From CBFIDE01 sp965661265 (GTDB lineage: Bacteria; Bacteroidota; Bacteroidia; Flavobacteriales; Schleiferiaceae): a stretch of 64,000 bases of DNA. Under the pieces are notes generated by a model that searched no databases, was not told the DNA's origin, and saw only the letters and a program-made list of their open reading frames with translations. This document shows, one piece after another, positions 8,907 to 16,001 of the stretch (position 1 is its first letter; the number at the start of each line of letters is the position of its first letter). The stretch is taken from assembly GCA_965661265.1 (NCBI GenBank), contig CBFIDE010000004.1, forward strand, positions 62,001 to 126,000. Direction: 5' to 3'. The position numbers and the translations under genes are program-made.

Positions 8907-9212
8907 TTAATCTAATAATTCTAATCTCAATCCAAGAACACTAAGTCCCCAGTCAAAATAACCTCGAGTCCTCCAGTTTGTGTTTGCAAAATATCTCCAG
9001 CTAGGTCTTAATTCAGAATATAAATGAGTTCTTTTCCAAAATTCATTTGACTTAGAAAATCTAAAGTTTAAGCCAATGGGCAAATAAACGCTTAATAAAT
9101 ATGATGGTTCAAGAGAAAAGACCTCCTCTTCTATTACATTATTTTGACCTTTCACATAACTGGGTAATGCAAGAAACCCGAGTAAAGCATAAAGAAGATG
9201 AGTACTTTTCAT
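8907..9212 (-). CDS. Internally deleted outer-membrane protein paralog
   Basis: A 101-residue frame with its own signal peptide (STHLLYALLGFLALPSYVKGQ) fused to only the last third of the barrel seen at 9319-10173: SLEPSYLLSVYLPIGLNFRF and SKSNEFWKRTHLYSELRP match SLDPSYSVNLYLPIGLDFRL and SKSNEFWKRAHLYTELRP. About 175 central residues are missing. DNA similarity to the neighbour is high over 9030-9118 versus 9450-9538. It could still be exported as a small protein with about four strands, but is unlikely to form a barrel on its own. It is a decaying duplicate or a minimal secreted derivative. Confidence 0.6.
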   Translation of the reverse strand: MKSTHLLYALLGFLALPSYVKGQNNVIEEEVFSLEPSYLLSVYLPIGLNFRFSKSNEFWKRTHLYSELRPSWRYFANTNWRTRGYFDWGLSVLGLRLELLD

Positions 9213-9318
9213 GAATAGGTTCTAGGTTAATCATGCTTAATCTTTTGGCAAGTGAATTTCAAGAAATATCTCATTATCAATATTAAACCAAACAGATATT
9301 TGGAATTTTATTTAAAAC

Positions 9319-10173
9319 TTAAAATTCAAATCGGAGACCTAGGGCACTAAATCCAAGATTTACGAAAGTTTGCGTATCTCCAGCAGCATCAACTAGACAC
9401 CTGACCCCTGGTCTCAACTCAGTATATAAGTGAGCTCGTTTCCAAAACTCATTTGACTTAGAAAGTCTAAAATCTAGGCCAATTGGCAAATAGAGATTTA
9501 CAGAATAAGATGGATCCAATGAATAAGATTCTGATTCGAAAGAATTTTCATCATTATTTATATCAAAATAGAAAGGTCCATTTGCATAGTTATACTCAGA
9601 AGAATAAATGTTAGCTCGGGTGTTGATTCCTACGCCCAGCTCTAAGCCTAAACCAGTGTAAAAACTCCACCTTCCATTAGGATTTGCTCTAATTATATAA
9701 GAGATATCTAAGCTTAACATATCTTGAGATAGGTCCATATATAGGTTTTGCGAATTGATAGAGTCAATAACAGTCTGCTCTCCTGTTCTAGAACTTGTTA
9801 GGGTATCATAAGGAGTAGTTGTTTGCTTATAATAGGAAGAAGAACCTGAATAAATATTCGAATAAGAAAAACCAACTCTCATCCTATGTTCTAGCTTTTC
9901 AGTTGAATTTCCTAATCTCAAACCATATAGAATAGATAACATTGTAGAATACTGATAGGACTGATAATTTGACCCCACAAAATCAGAGTAATCTTTAGAA
10001 AGAATGGCTAAGTTCGGTAAAAGGGCCCTATAGTCTGCTAAAGACTTAGAACTTGTAGAATAGGAAATCCCGCCAAGGCCTATACTCAAATCTACCTTAC
10101 CAAAGGATATGTTCTGTGCTTGTGCAATTAAGCTAGAGGAAATAAGGCACACAACAAAAGCTATTTTCTTCAT
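9319..10173 (-). CDS. Outer-membrane beta-barrel protein, intact member of a tandem family
   Basis: A 284-residue protein with a signal peptide (MKKIAFVVCLISSSLIAQAQ) and alternating amphipathic strands typical of small outer-membrane barrels. Examples are FGKVDLSIGLGGISYS, WSFYTGLGLELGVGIN and SLDPSYSVNLYLPIGLDFRL, ending with LGFSALGLRFEF, whose terminal Phe is usual for BAM substrates. I know no function for the family. It heads an array of three related genes on one strand; the two downstream copies are damaged, so this is the one likely to be functional. No linked operon partner is visible. Confidence 0.75.
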   Translation of the reverse strand: MKKIAFVVCLISSSLIAQAQNISFGKVDLSIGLGGISYSTSSKSLADYRALLPNLAILSKDYSDFVGSNYQSYQYSTMLSILYGLRLGNSTEKLEHRMRVGFSYSNIYSGSSSYYKQTTTPYDTLTSSRTGEQTVIDSINSQNLYMDLSQDMLSLDISYIIRANPNGRWSFYTGLGLELGVGINTRANIYSSEYNYANGPFYFDINNDENSFESESYSLDPSYSVNLYLPIGLDFRLSKSNEFWKRAHLYTELRPGVRCLVDAAGDTQTFVNLGFSALGLRFEF

Positions 10174-10459
10174 TATTTTATGTTTATGAGAATAACGTCA
10201 AGTTTTTACTTTAGTATAGATTCAGAATAATTTTAATTCAAATATCTTATTCCAGAATTATGAAAATGCATCGTAGGCATTTTAGATCTAAAAAGAATAA
10301 TGTTCAGGTTATTCCATAATGCTTTTTCATTCAGACCCAAAAGATGACAGCAATCAAGTCGACTAGAAGAAGTGATTCAGCTAATGTTTCTACCTAATTC
10401 TTCTTTGTCTATTTTCCTATGCATTAAGCACTGTAATGATATTGGATAACTAATTCTAT

Positions 10460-10515
10460 TTCATTAAATTGAAGGAGGGCTTGAGGGTATCAGCCCTTGG
10501 GCAGATTATTACTTA
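10460..10515 (+). repeat. Intergenic hairpin repeat, copy 2 of 3
   Basis: Core AGGGCTTGAGGGTATCAGCC and the bases that follow (10476-10497). AGGGCT (10476-10481) pairs with AGCCCT (10492-10497), then TGGGC. A TTAAATTGA-like sequence precedes it and GATTATTA follows, as in the other copies. The loop is 10 nt instead of 7, but the stem stays perfect despite the sequence differences. Confidence 0.7.
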
Positions 10516-10893
10516 TGATGCACCCATCAAAACGGTGTAGCATTTTTTTTGGACGTAATAAAAAGCGAACAGTAAGAATTGACTCAAGTTAAGCTATCAG
10601 CCTTTGGATCATTAATAAAAATTCAAATAAGGCTGAATAAATAGGGTTTTATTCATTAAACTTTGAAAGCCTATTTCAAGAAATACGTTTGAATAAATGT
10701 GGAGAATAAGTGATAGAAATAATTCGTCAAGTCTCAGGACCCACAAATTTTCATTGAGAGTATTACTGGAATCAACCTTCTTTTTAGCTTGTTTTTGCTT
10801 GAAATTAAGGATTCATAATGAATCAAGAATTCCAGAACAATTAAAAAGATGAATAGAATAAAGGGCACACTTTCTGGAACACTCTAAAAAAAC

Positions 10894-10924
10894 AAACCCT
10901 CAATCCGATAAGAATCAAGGGTTT
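10894..10924 (-). terminator. Terminator downstream of tRNA-Gln
   Basis: On the minus strand, AAACCCT (10924-10918) pairs with AGGGTTT (10900-10894), with wobble pairs extending the stem, and is followed by GTTTTTTT. It begins 15 bp after the 3' end of the tRNA. Confidence 0.75.
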
Positions 10925-10938
10925 AAGTCTTCAAATTG

Positions 10939-11010
10939 TTGTCCCACTAGGACTCGAACCTAGACTGACGGTACCAAAAACCGCTGTCCTGCCAATTAGA
11001 CGATGGGACA
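10939..11010 (-). tRNA. trnQ: tRNA-Gln (anticodon TTG)
   Basis: The minus strand folds into a complete cloverleaf. Acceptor stem TGTCCCA/TGGGACA, D arm GTCT...GGAC with the AATTGG loop, anticodon stem GCGGT/ACCGT with loop TTTTGGT and anticodon TTG, T arm CTAGG/CCTAG with loop TTCGAGT, and discriminator A. CCA is not encoded and must be added after transcription. It appears to be a single-gene unit with its own terminator. Confidence 0.96.
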
Positions 11011-11153
11011 TTAACATTTTAGGGCTGCAAATATAAATAGAATCATAAGAACCCAAAACTTTTATTTAAACTCTTTTGATTTTCTTTAACACTCACTTAG
11101 GAAAAGGCTAGACTTATTTTTATAAATTCGCCCTAATACTTAATTCAAGGAAT

Positions 11154-14100
11154 ATGCAGTCGAGTTACAATAGAATAAATAATATTTTAGGATTACTAGT
11201 CTTAGTAATTGCCACATTTACGTATGTATCAACCATGGCGCCTACCGCCTCTTTCTGGGATTGTGGGGAATACATCTCTACAGCTGTTAAACTTCAAGTA
11301 GGTCACCCACCGGGTGCACCATTATTCCAATTAACAGGAAACTTTTTCTCTAGATTCGCTTTTGGAGATGTAACTAAGCAGGCTGCAATGGTCAACTTAG
11401 TATCGGCTTTAAGCTCTGCATTTACTATTTTATTTCTTTTCTGGACAATTACTGCCATTGGAAAGAAGTTTTCTGCAAAATTTGGAGAACTTAATGATGG
11501 TAGAATAGCGTCTATTTTTGGAGGAGCTCTAGTTGGTGCACTTGCTTATACATTTAGTGATAGTTTTTGGTATTCAGCAGTAGAAGGAGAGGTTTATGCA
11601 ATGTCCTCTTTATTTACTGCCATTGCATTTTGGGCAATATTAAAGTGGGAGGCTGAAGTTGATCATAGTAATCGAGCAGGAAGATGGCTAGTATTTATTG
11701 CCTTTATGATTGGTCTTTCAATAGGTGTTCATATCCTTGTATTCCTTACAATTCCTGCTATTGTGATGACCTATTTCTATAAAAAGGATAAAGAAATCTC
11801 TACTAAAAAATTCATCATTTATAATGGTATCGCCGTAGTTGTCCTTGGATTAATATTCGCAGTAATCATTCCATTGGTACTTAAGATGTTTGGTTCATTT
11901 GAAATCTTCTTTGTAAACAGCCTCGGAATGCCTTTCAATAGCGGAACAGTATTTACTGTGCTTGTTCTTGGCGCTGCTTGCTACTTTGGCTTAAGCTTTA
12001 CCAGAAAAAAAGAACTTCCTCTTTGGAATACTCTAATTCTATCCACTCTATTTATAATTTTAGGTTATTCCACTTTCGTGACATTGGCTATTAGATCAAA
12101 TGCTAATACACCAATTGACGAAAATAATCCGGAAGATGCGATGTCACTATTAGCTTATTATAATCGTGAGCAATATGGAGAATTCCCGATACTATACGGT
12201 CAATATTTTAATGCACCTTTAGACCAGAAAAATCCTTTTTCTGACGGAAAACCTGTTTATAAAAAAGATGAGGAGTCAGGTAAGTATATCATTACTGATG
12301 ACAGAAAAGCTAGCGTAAGAAACTTTGCAGATAGTCATAAAGGCTTTTTTCCTAGAATGTGGAACGAAGATGGTGCGTCTATCCAGAATTATGTACAAAT
12401 TGCTGGACTAAAGAATAAAGAAGATAAACCTACTTTTAGTCAGAATATGAAGTTTTTCTTTGACTATCAGATTGGCCATATGTGGTGGCGTTACTTCATG
12501 TGGAACTTTGCCGGAAGGCAGAACGACGAGCAGCATAGGTATGAATATACTAAAGGCAACTGGATCAGTGGCATCAGCTTTATAGACAAAGCTCGCCTAG
12601 GGCCGCAAGACAATTTGCCTTATCATATGGCAACCAATAAGGCGAGAAATGTATACTACTTCCTTCCGTTTATTCTAGGACTAATCGGTCTCTATTTCCA
12701 CTTTAAAAAGGACTCTAAAAATGCCTGGGTCATCAGCCTTTTCTTCTTAATGACAGGACTGGCCATTGGCGTCTATTTGAATCATAAACCCTTTGAACCA
12801 AGAGAACGTGATTATGCTTACGTAGGTTCTTTTTACGCTTTCGCGATTTGGATAGCCTTGGGAGTTCAATCTATTTACGAACTTCTCACTGCCAACAAAG
12901 AGAATAAGACGATAGCCATGGCAATTAGTGCAGTTTGTTTGGTATTAGTACCTGGAGTAATGGCCAAAGAAAATTGGGATGATCACGATAGATCTGAAAG
13001 ATATTTGGCCAGAGATGTTGCTAAGGCATATCTTGACTCTTGCGAGAAAAATGCGATCCTATTCACCAATGGTGATAATGACACCTTCCCGCTGTGGTAT
13101 ATCCAAGAAATTGAAGGCTATAGAACAGATGTGAGAGTAGTAAACCTCAGCTTATTAAATACTGACTGGTATATAGATCAGCAAAAGAGGGCTGCATATG
13201 AAGCTAAAGGCGTTCCTTTCGATTTTGAAAATACTCAGTATCGTCAAGGAACAAGAGATGTAATCTACTTCCAAGAGAACCCAAGAATTAAAGCGGGAAG
13301 ATGGATGGCTAGCGACTTCCTAAACTGGGTAAAAAGTGATGATCCCTCTACTAAGTTTAAGGCTTATGGTAACAAACAATTACAATACTACCCTACAAAA
13401 AAACTTAGGGTTCCTATTGATAAAGAGATGGTTCTTGAAAAAGGTGTTGTGCCTGCTTCAGATTCTTCAAAAATTGTTGACTACATAGATTGGACTTTAA
13501 ACTCTAACGTATTAACGAAAAGAGATTTAATGGTTGTTGACTTAATAGCCAATAATAATTGGGATCGTCCAATTTACTTTAGTGTGACTGTAGGTAATAG
13601 CAGTAAGGCTTTCTTCTGGCTAGAGGAATACTTCCAGCTAGAGGGCTTAGCTTATAGATTTATTCCAATCAAGACTCCTACCACTAAGGGCAGTACGGAT
13701 TATGGAAGAGTAGCTCCAGAAATCATGAAAAGGAATTTAACAGAGAAGTTTGACCTTACTAATTTCTCTGATTTAGATGTTTATCATGATGAAACGAATA
13801 GAAGAGTTTCTTATAACTTAGCGAACAGCTACTCAAGACTAGCTATGGCATATGTTGGACAAAACAATAATGCTGAAGCCATCAGAATTCTTGACAAAGC
13901 TCAAGTTCTTTTACCTGAAGAAAAGTACTCTTATAACTACTTTACCTTTGGATTAATTGAAGCATATTACCAAGCTGGAGCTATTGATAAGGCCAAGGAA
14001 ATGATAAACAAATATGCAGATCGCTTAGATGAAGAAATTTCTTACTATGGTCAATTCTCTACTAAAGAAAGAACAATGATTCAAACTGAATTAAGGAATG

Positions 14101-14234
14101 CGGCAAGTTATTACCAAATGCTATTAAGATTACATAGTCAATATGAAATACAAGGAAGCAATATGGAAAGACTAGAGCAATCTGATCTTTACAAACGTTA
14201 TAGAGCTGCCTTACAACCTTTGGGTATGGCGTAA
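11154..14234 (+). CDS. DUF2723 integral membrane protein, protein-O-mannosyltransferase-like
   Basis: A 1026-residue polytopic membrane protein of the DUF2723 family. The N-terminal signature is unmistakable (TMAPTASFWDCGEYISTA, about residues 28-45, then QVGHPPGAPLFQL), with the acidic residues placed as in GT-C transferases of the protein-mannosyltransferase type. Roughly a dozen hydrophobic segments span residues 10-610. A soluble C-terminal part follows with TPR-like repeats (RLAMAYVGQNNNAEAIRILDKAQ, about residue 900). GT-C enzymes use lipid-linked sugars, so the polyprenol-phosphate mannose synthase at 25557 is a possible donor supplier; that is inference. It precedes a polysaccharide deacetylase gene, from which a terminator separates it. 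Confidence 0.88.
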   Translation: MQSSYNRINNILGLLVLVIATFTYVSTMAPTASFWDCGEYISTAVKLQVGHPPGAPLFQLTGNFFSRFAFGDVTKQAAMVNLVSALSSAFTILFLFWTITAIGKKFSAKFGELNDGRIASIFGGALVGALAYTFSDSFWYSAVEGEVYAMSSLFTAIAFWAILKWEAEVDHSNRAGRWLVFIAFMIGLSIGVHILVFLTIPAIVMTYFYKKDKEISTKKFIIYNGIAVVVLGLIFAVIIPLVLKMFGSFEIFFVNSLGMPFNSGTVFTVLVLGAACYFGLSFTRKKELPLWNTLILSTLFIILGYSTFVTLAIRSNANTPIDENNPEDAMSLLAYYNREQYGEFPILYGQYFNAPLDQKNPFSDGKPVYKKDEESGKYIITDDRKASVRNFADSHKGFFPRMWNEDGASIQNYVQIAGLKNKEDKPTFSQNMKFFFDYQIGHMWWRYFMWNFAGRQNDEQHRYEYTKGNWISGISFIDKARLGPQDNLPYHMATNKARNVYYFLPFILGLIGLYFHFKKDSKNAWVISLFFLMTGLAIGVYLNHKPFEPRERDYAYVGSFYAFAIWIALGVQSIYELLTANKENKTIAMAISAVCLVLVPGVMAKENWDDHDRSERYLARDVAKAYLDSCEKNAILFTNGDNDTFPLWYIQEIEGYRTDVRVVNLSLLNTDWYIDQQKRAAYEAKGVPFDFENTQYRQGTRDVIYFQENPRIKAGRWMASDFLNWVKSDDPSTKFKAYGNKQLQYYPTKKLRVPIDKEMVLEKGVVPASDSSKIVDYIDWTLNSNVLTKRDLMVVDLIANNNWDRPIYFSVTVGNSSKAFFWLEEYFQLEGLAYRFIPIKTPTTKGSTDYGRVAPEIMKRNLTEKFDLTNFSDLDVYHDETNRRVSYNLANSYSRLAMAYVGQNNNAEAIRILDKAQVLLPEEKYSYNYFTFGLIEAYYQAGAIDKAKEMINKYADRLDEEISYYGQFSTKERTMIQTELRNAASYYQMLLRLHSQYEIQGSNMERLEQSDLYKRYRAALQPLGMA

Positions 14235-14241
14235 AACAACA

Positions 14242-14267
14242 AAAGGCCAGCTCAATGAGCTGGCCTT
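14242..14267 (+). terminator. Rho-independent terminator after the DUF2723 gene
   Basis: AAAGGCCAGCTCA pairs with TGAGCTGGCCTTT with essentially no loop spare, followed by CTATTTAAT. The hairpin contains the ATG at 14255, which argues against that codon as the start of the next gene. Confidence 0.88.
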
Positions 14268-14281
14268 TCTATTTAATCATT

Positions 14282-14890
14282 ATGTACCTAACCAAAACTC
14301 CATGGTGGCTTAAAGCAATCTCTCCAAACCTCATCTGGCATAAATCTAGAAGTGAGAAAAAAGTATATCTGACATTTGATGATGGCCCTACTCCAGAAAT
14401 CACTCCTTGGGTTTTAAGCCTTTTGAAAAGTTATGATGCTAAAGGCACTTTTTTTTTAATTGGCAAGAACATCAAAGAGAATCCAGCCCTTAAATATCAA
14501 ATCGAAGAGGAAGGGCATAGCATAGGTAATCATACCTTTAATCATCTGAATGCTTGGAAAACTGGAACAGATGACTATCTCCACAATGTTGAGCTTGGTC
14601 AAAATATTATGGATACCAAATTATTCAGACCGCCATACGGTAGAATTCACCCAAAACTTGTGAAAGCTCTAGGAAAGAATTACAAAGTAATAATGTGGGA
14701 TGTTTTAAGTGGCGATTTTGACATCAATTTAAGTCCTGACAAATGTGCCAAGAATGTCCTTAAATCTGTTAAAAACGGTTCAATAATAGTCTTTCACGAT
14801 AGTGTCAAAGCTTGGCCTAGACTTGAAAAAGCCCTGCCTAAAATCTTAGAAGACTTAAGCAAGGCTAATTATACTTTTGCGGCACTATAA
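14282..14890 (+). CDS. Polysaccharide deacetylase (NodB homology domain)
   Basis: A carbohydrate esterase family 4-type deacetylase of 202 residues. The NodB motifs are present in order: TFDDGP (about residues 31-36, metal-binding and catalytic Asp), GNHTFNHL (metal-binding His pair), RPPYGR, and the C-terminal IIVFHDS. These enzymes remove N- or O-acetyl groups from glycans or peptidoglycan; the substrate cannot be read from sequence. No signal peptide is visible, only a short hydrophobic stretch at the start. I chose the ATG at 14282 because an upstream in-frame ATG at 14255 lies inside the terminator hairpin of the previous gene. Confidence 0.9.
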   Translation: MYLTKTPWWLKAISPNLIWHKSRSEKKVYLTFDDGPTPEITPWVLSLLKSYDAKGTFFLIGKNIKENPALKYQIEEEGHSIGNHTFNHLNAWKTGTDDYLHNVELGQNIMDTKLFRPPYGRIHPKLVKALGKNYKVIMWDVLSGDFDINLSPDKCAKNVLKSVKNGSIIVFHDSVKAWPRLEKALPKILEDLSKANYTFAAL

Positions 14891-14934
14891 AAAAGTTCAG
14901 TGCTTCAATAGGAGTGGCTCAATAGTTTAAAAGC

Positions 14935-15345
14935 TTACTTTATAACTTGAGCTCCTTCTTTCATCCATTTAGTAAATCCTCCTTCAAGATTGTGCACTTT
15001 AGAGAATCCTAATGAGCTCATTAAACTCATTGCTTTTCCACTTCTACCCCCAGATCTGCAATAAACAAGATATTCAGCATCTTTGTCTAAAGCTTCAATC
15101 TGCTTCCTAAAGTCTGGGTCATAAAAATTAATTTGATTGCTATTTGCCAAGTGACCTTGAACATACTCTTCAGGAGTTCTTACATCAATTATAACAACAT
15201 CTCCGGTGCTAATAAGCTCTTTAGCTTCTTTAACATTAACATTATCTGCTACTACCGTAGAAGGGGTAGACTTTGTCTTTTCCTCTTGTGCATTACACGA
15301 AAAAGCCACTATTAGCGGCAATAAAAATGAGAATAATCTCTTCAT
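14935..15345 (-). CDS. Rhodanese-domain lipoprotein
   Basis: A 136-residue single-domain rhodanese with a lipoprotein signal (LFSFLLPLIVAFSCNAQ, lipobox Cys17), so it probably acts on the periplasmic side or at the outer membrane. The rhodanese fold is visible from VKEAKELISTGDVVIIDVRTPEEY to the active-site loop YCRSGGRSG, whose first Cys would carry the persulfide. It is the last of three consecutive rhodanese genes; its ATG is 2 bp after the stop of the preceding one, so all three are surely one operon. The specific sulfur acceptor is unknown. Confidence 0.9.
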   Translation of the reverse strand: MKRLFSFLLPLIVAFSCNAQEEKTKSTPSTVVADNVNVKEAKELISTGDVVIIDVRTPEEYVQGHLANSNQINFYDPDFRKQIEALDKDAEYLVYCRSGGRSGKAMSLMSSLGFSKVHNLEGGFTKWMKEGAQVIK

Positions 15346-15347
15346 AA

Positions 15348-15653
15348 TTACTTGCTTATAAAATTATTTACTTTAGTCCATGTACCAGCGTTATAAGCTT
15401 CAAAACCATTAGACTTCAAAATACCTTTTGCCATTCCACTTCTCATACCGGAAGCGCAATAAACAATTACTGGTTTATCCTTATTTATTTTAGAAATACT
15501 AGCTGAAATCTTGTCAACAGGTATGTTTTTACTACCCTTTACATGTCCAGACTTATATTCAGCAGGACTTCTAACATCTATCAAGGAGGCACCAGATTCT
15601 ATTGCCTCTTGCCACTTAGGTTTTCTGCCTAAAATTAAATCAAGTAGCCCCAT
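15348..15653 (-). CDS. Single-domain rhodanese, cytoplasmic
   Basis: A 101-residue rhodanese of the PspE/GlpE size class without a signal peptide. The N-terminal LLDLILGRKPKWQEAIESG leads into SLIDVRSPAEYKSGHVKGS and the active-site loop VYCASGMRSGMAKG, with the catalytic Cys intact. The middle gene of the three-rhodanese operon: its ATG overlaps the stop codon of the upstream gene by one base (TAATG), suggesting translational coupling. Sulfur transfer is the family activity; donor and acceptor are not known. Confidence 0.9.
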   Translation of the reverse strand: MGLLDLILGRKPKWQEAIESGASLIDVRSPAEYKSGHVKGSKNIPVDKISASISKINKDKPVIVYCASGMRSGMAKGILKSNGFEAYNAGTWTKVNNFISK

Positions 15654-15937
15654 TATAGTTTGTGAATTTTCACATCAGCATATCCACCGCCATTGTGTAC
15701 GTTCTTAACACCTTGAGCTTCTAACCAAGCCTTAGCGCTACCTGATCTTCCTCCGCTTAAACAAAAAACAACAATAGGCCCTTTTTCACTTAAACTCTTA
15801 AAATCATCTAATCTTTCTGTTAAAGTATCCAAAGGAATATTTGTGCTTCCTGCTACATTATCAGTTTCAAATTCACCCTTTGTGCGTACGTCAATTAGAC
15901 TAGCTGTAGGGTCATTTATAATCTCATTCAAATTCAT
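15653..15937 (-). CDS. Single-domain rhodanese, first gene of the operon
   Basis: A 94-residue rhodanese. TASLIDVRTKGEFETDNVAGS and the active-site loop VFCLSGGRSGSAKA (catalytic Cys present) match the family, and the whole protein is one domain. No signal peptide. It begins the three-gene operon, with the promoter expected in the 64-bp gap after the M61 peptidase gene, although I see no clear TAnnTTTG box there. The three active-site loops (CRSGGRS, CASGMRS, CLSGGRS) are close enough to suggest duplication. Confidence 0.9.
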   Translation of the reverse strand: MNLNEIINDPTASLIDVRTKGEFETDNVAGSTNIPLDTLTERLDDFKSLSEKGPIVVFCLSGGRSGSAKAWLEAQGVKNVHNGGGYADVKIHKL

Positions 15938-16001
15938 AGTTCTTTAATTTAGATTGCAAATGTAAAAGTGTTTGAACTAATACTTTGTGACTAAAAGCAC
16001 A

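Larger units (their letters stand above)
10174..10938. other. Gene-poor intergenic region
   Basis: About 765 bp without a convincing reading frame on either strand. It contains repeat copy 2 (near 10477), the terminator of tRNA-Gln (10894-10924) and, at its left end, the upstream region of the outer-membrane-protein gene. Short related fragments (TCCAGAATTATG near 10251, TTCCAGAACAATT near 10829) recur but do not form a recognisable element. I see no RNA gene apart from the tRNA. Confidence 0.6.

Noticed and set aside
14255..14281. An upstream start for the polysaccharide deacetylase giving SWPFYLII.
   Set aside because: That ATG lies inside the terminator hairpin of the DUF2723 gene (14242-14267); the ATG at 14282 fits better.
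15348..15937. The three rhodanese genes as one fragmented gene.
   Set aside because: Each is a complete domain with its own start, stop and catalytic Cys, and the last has a lipoprotein signal.
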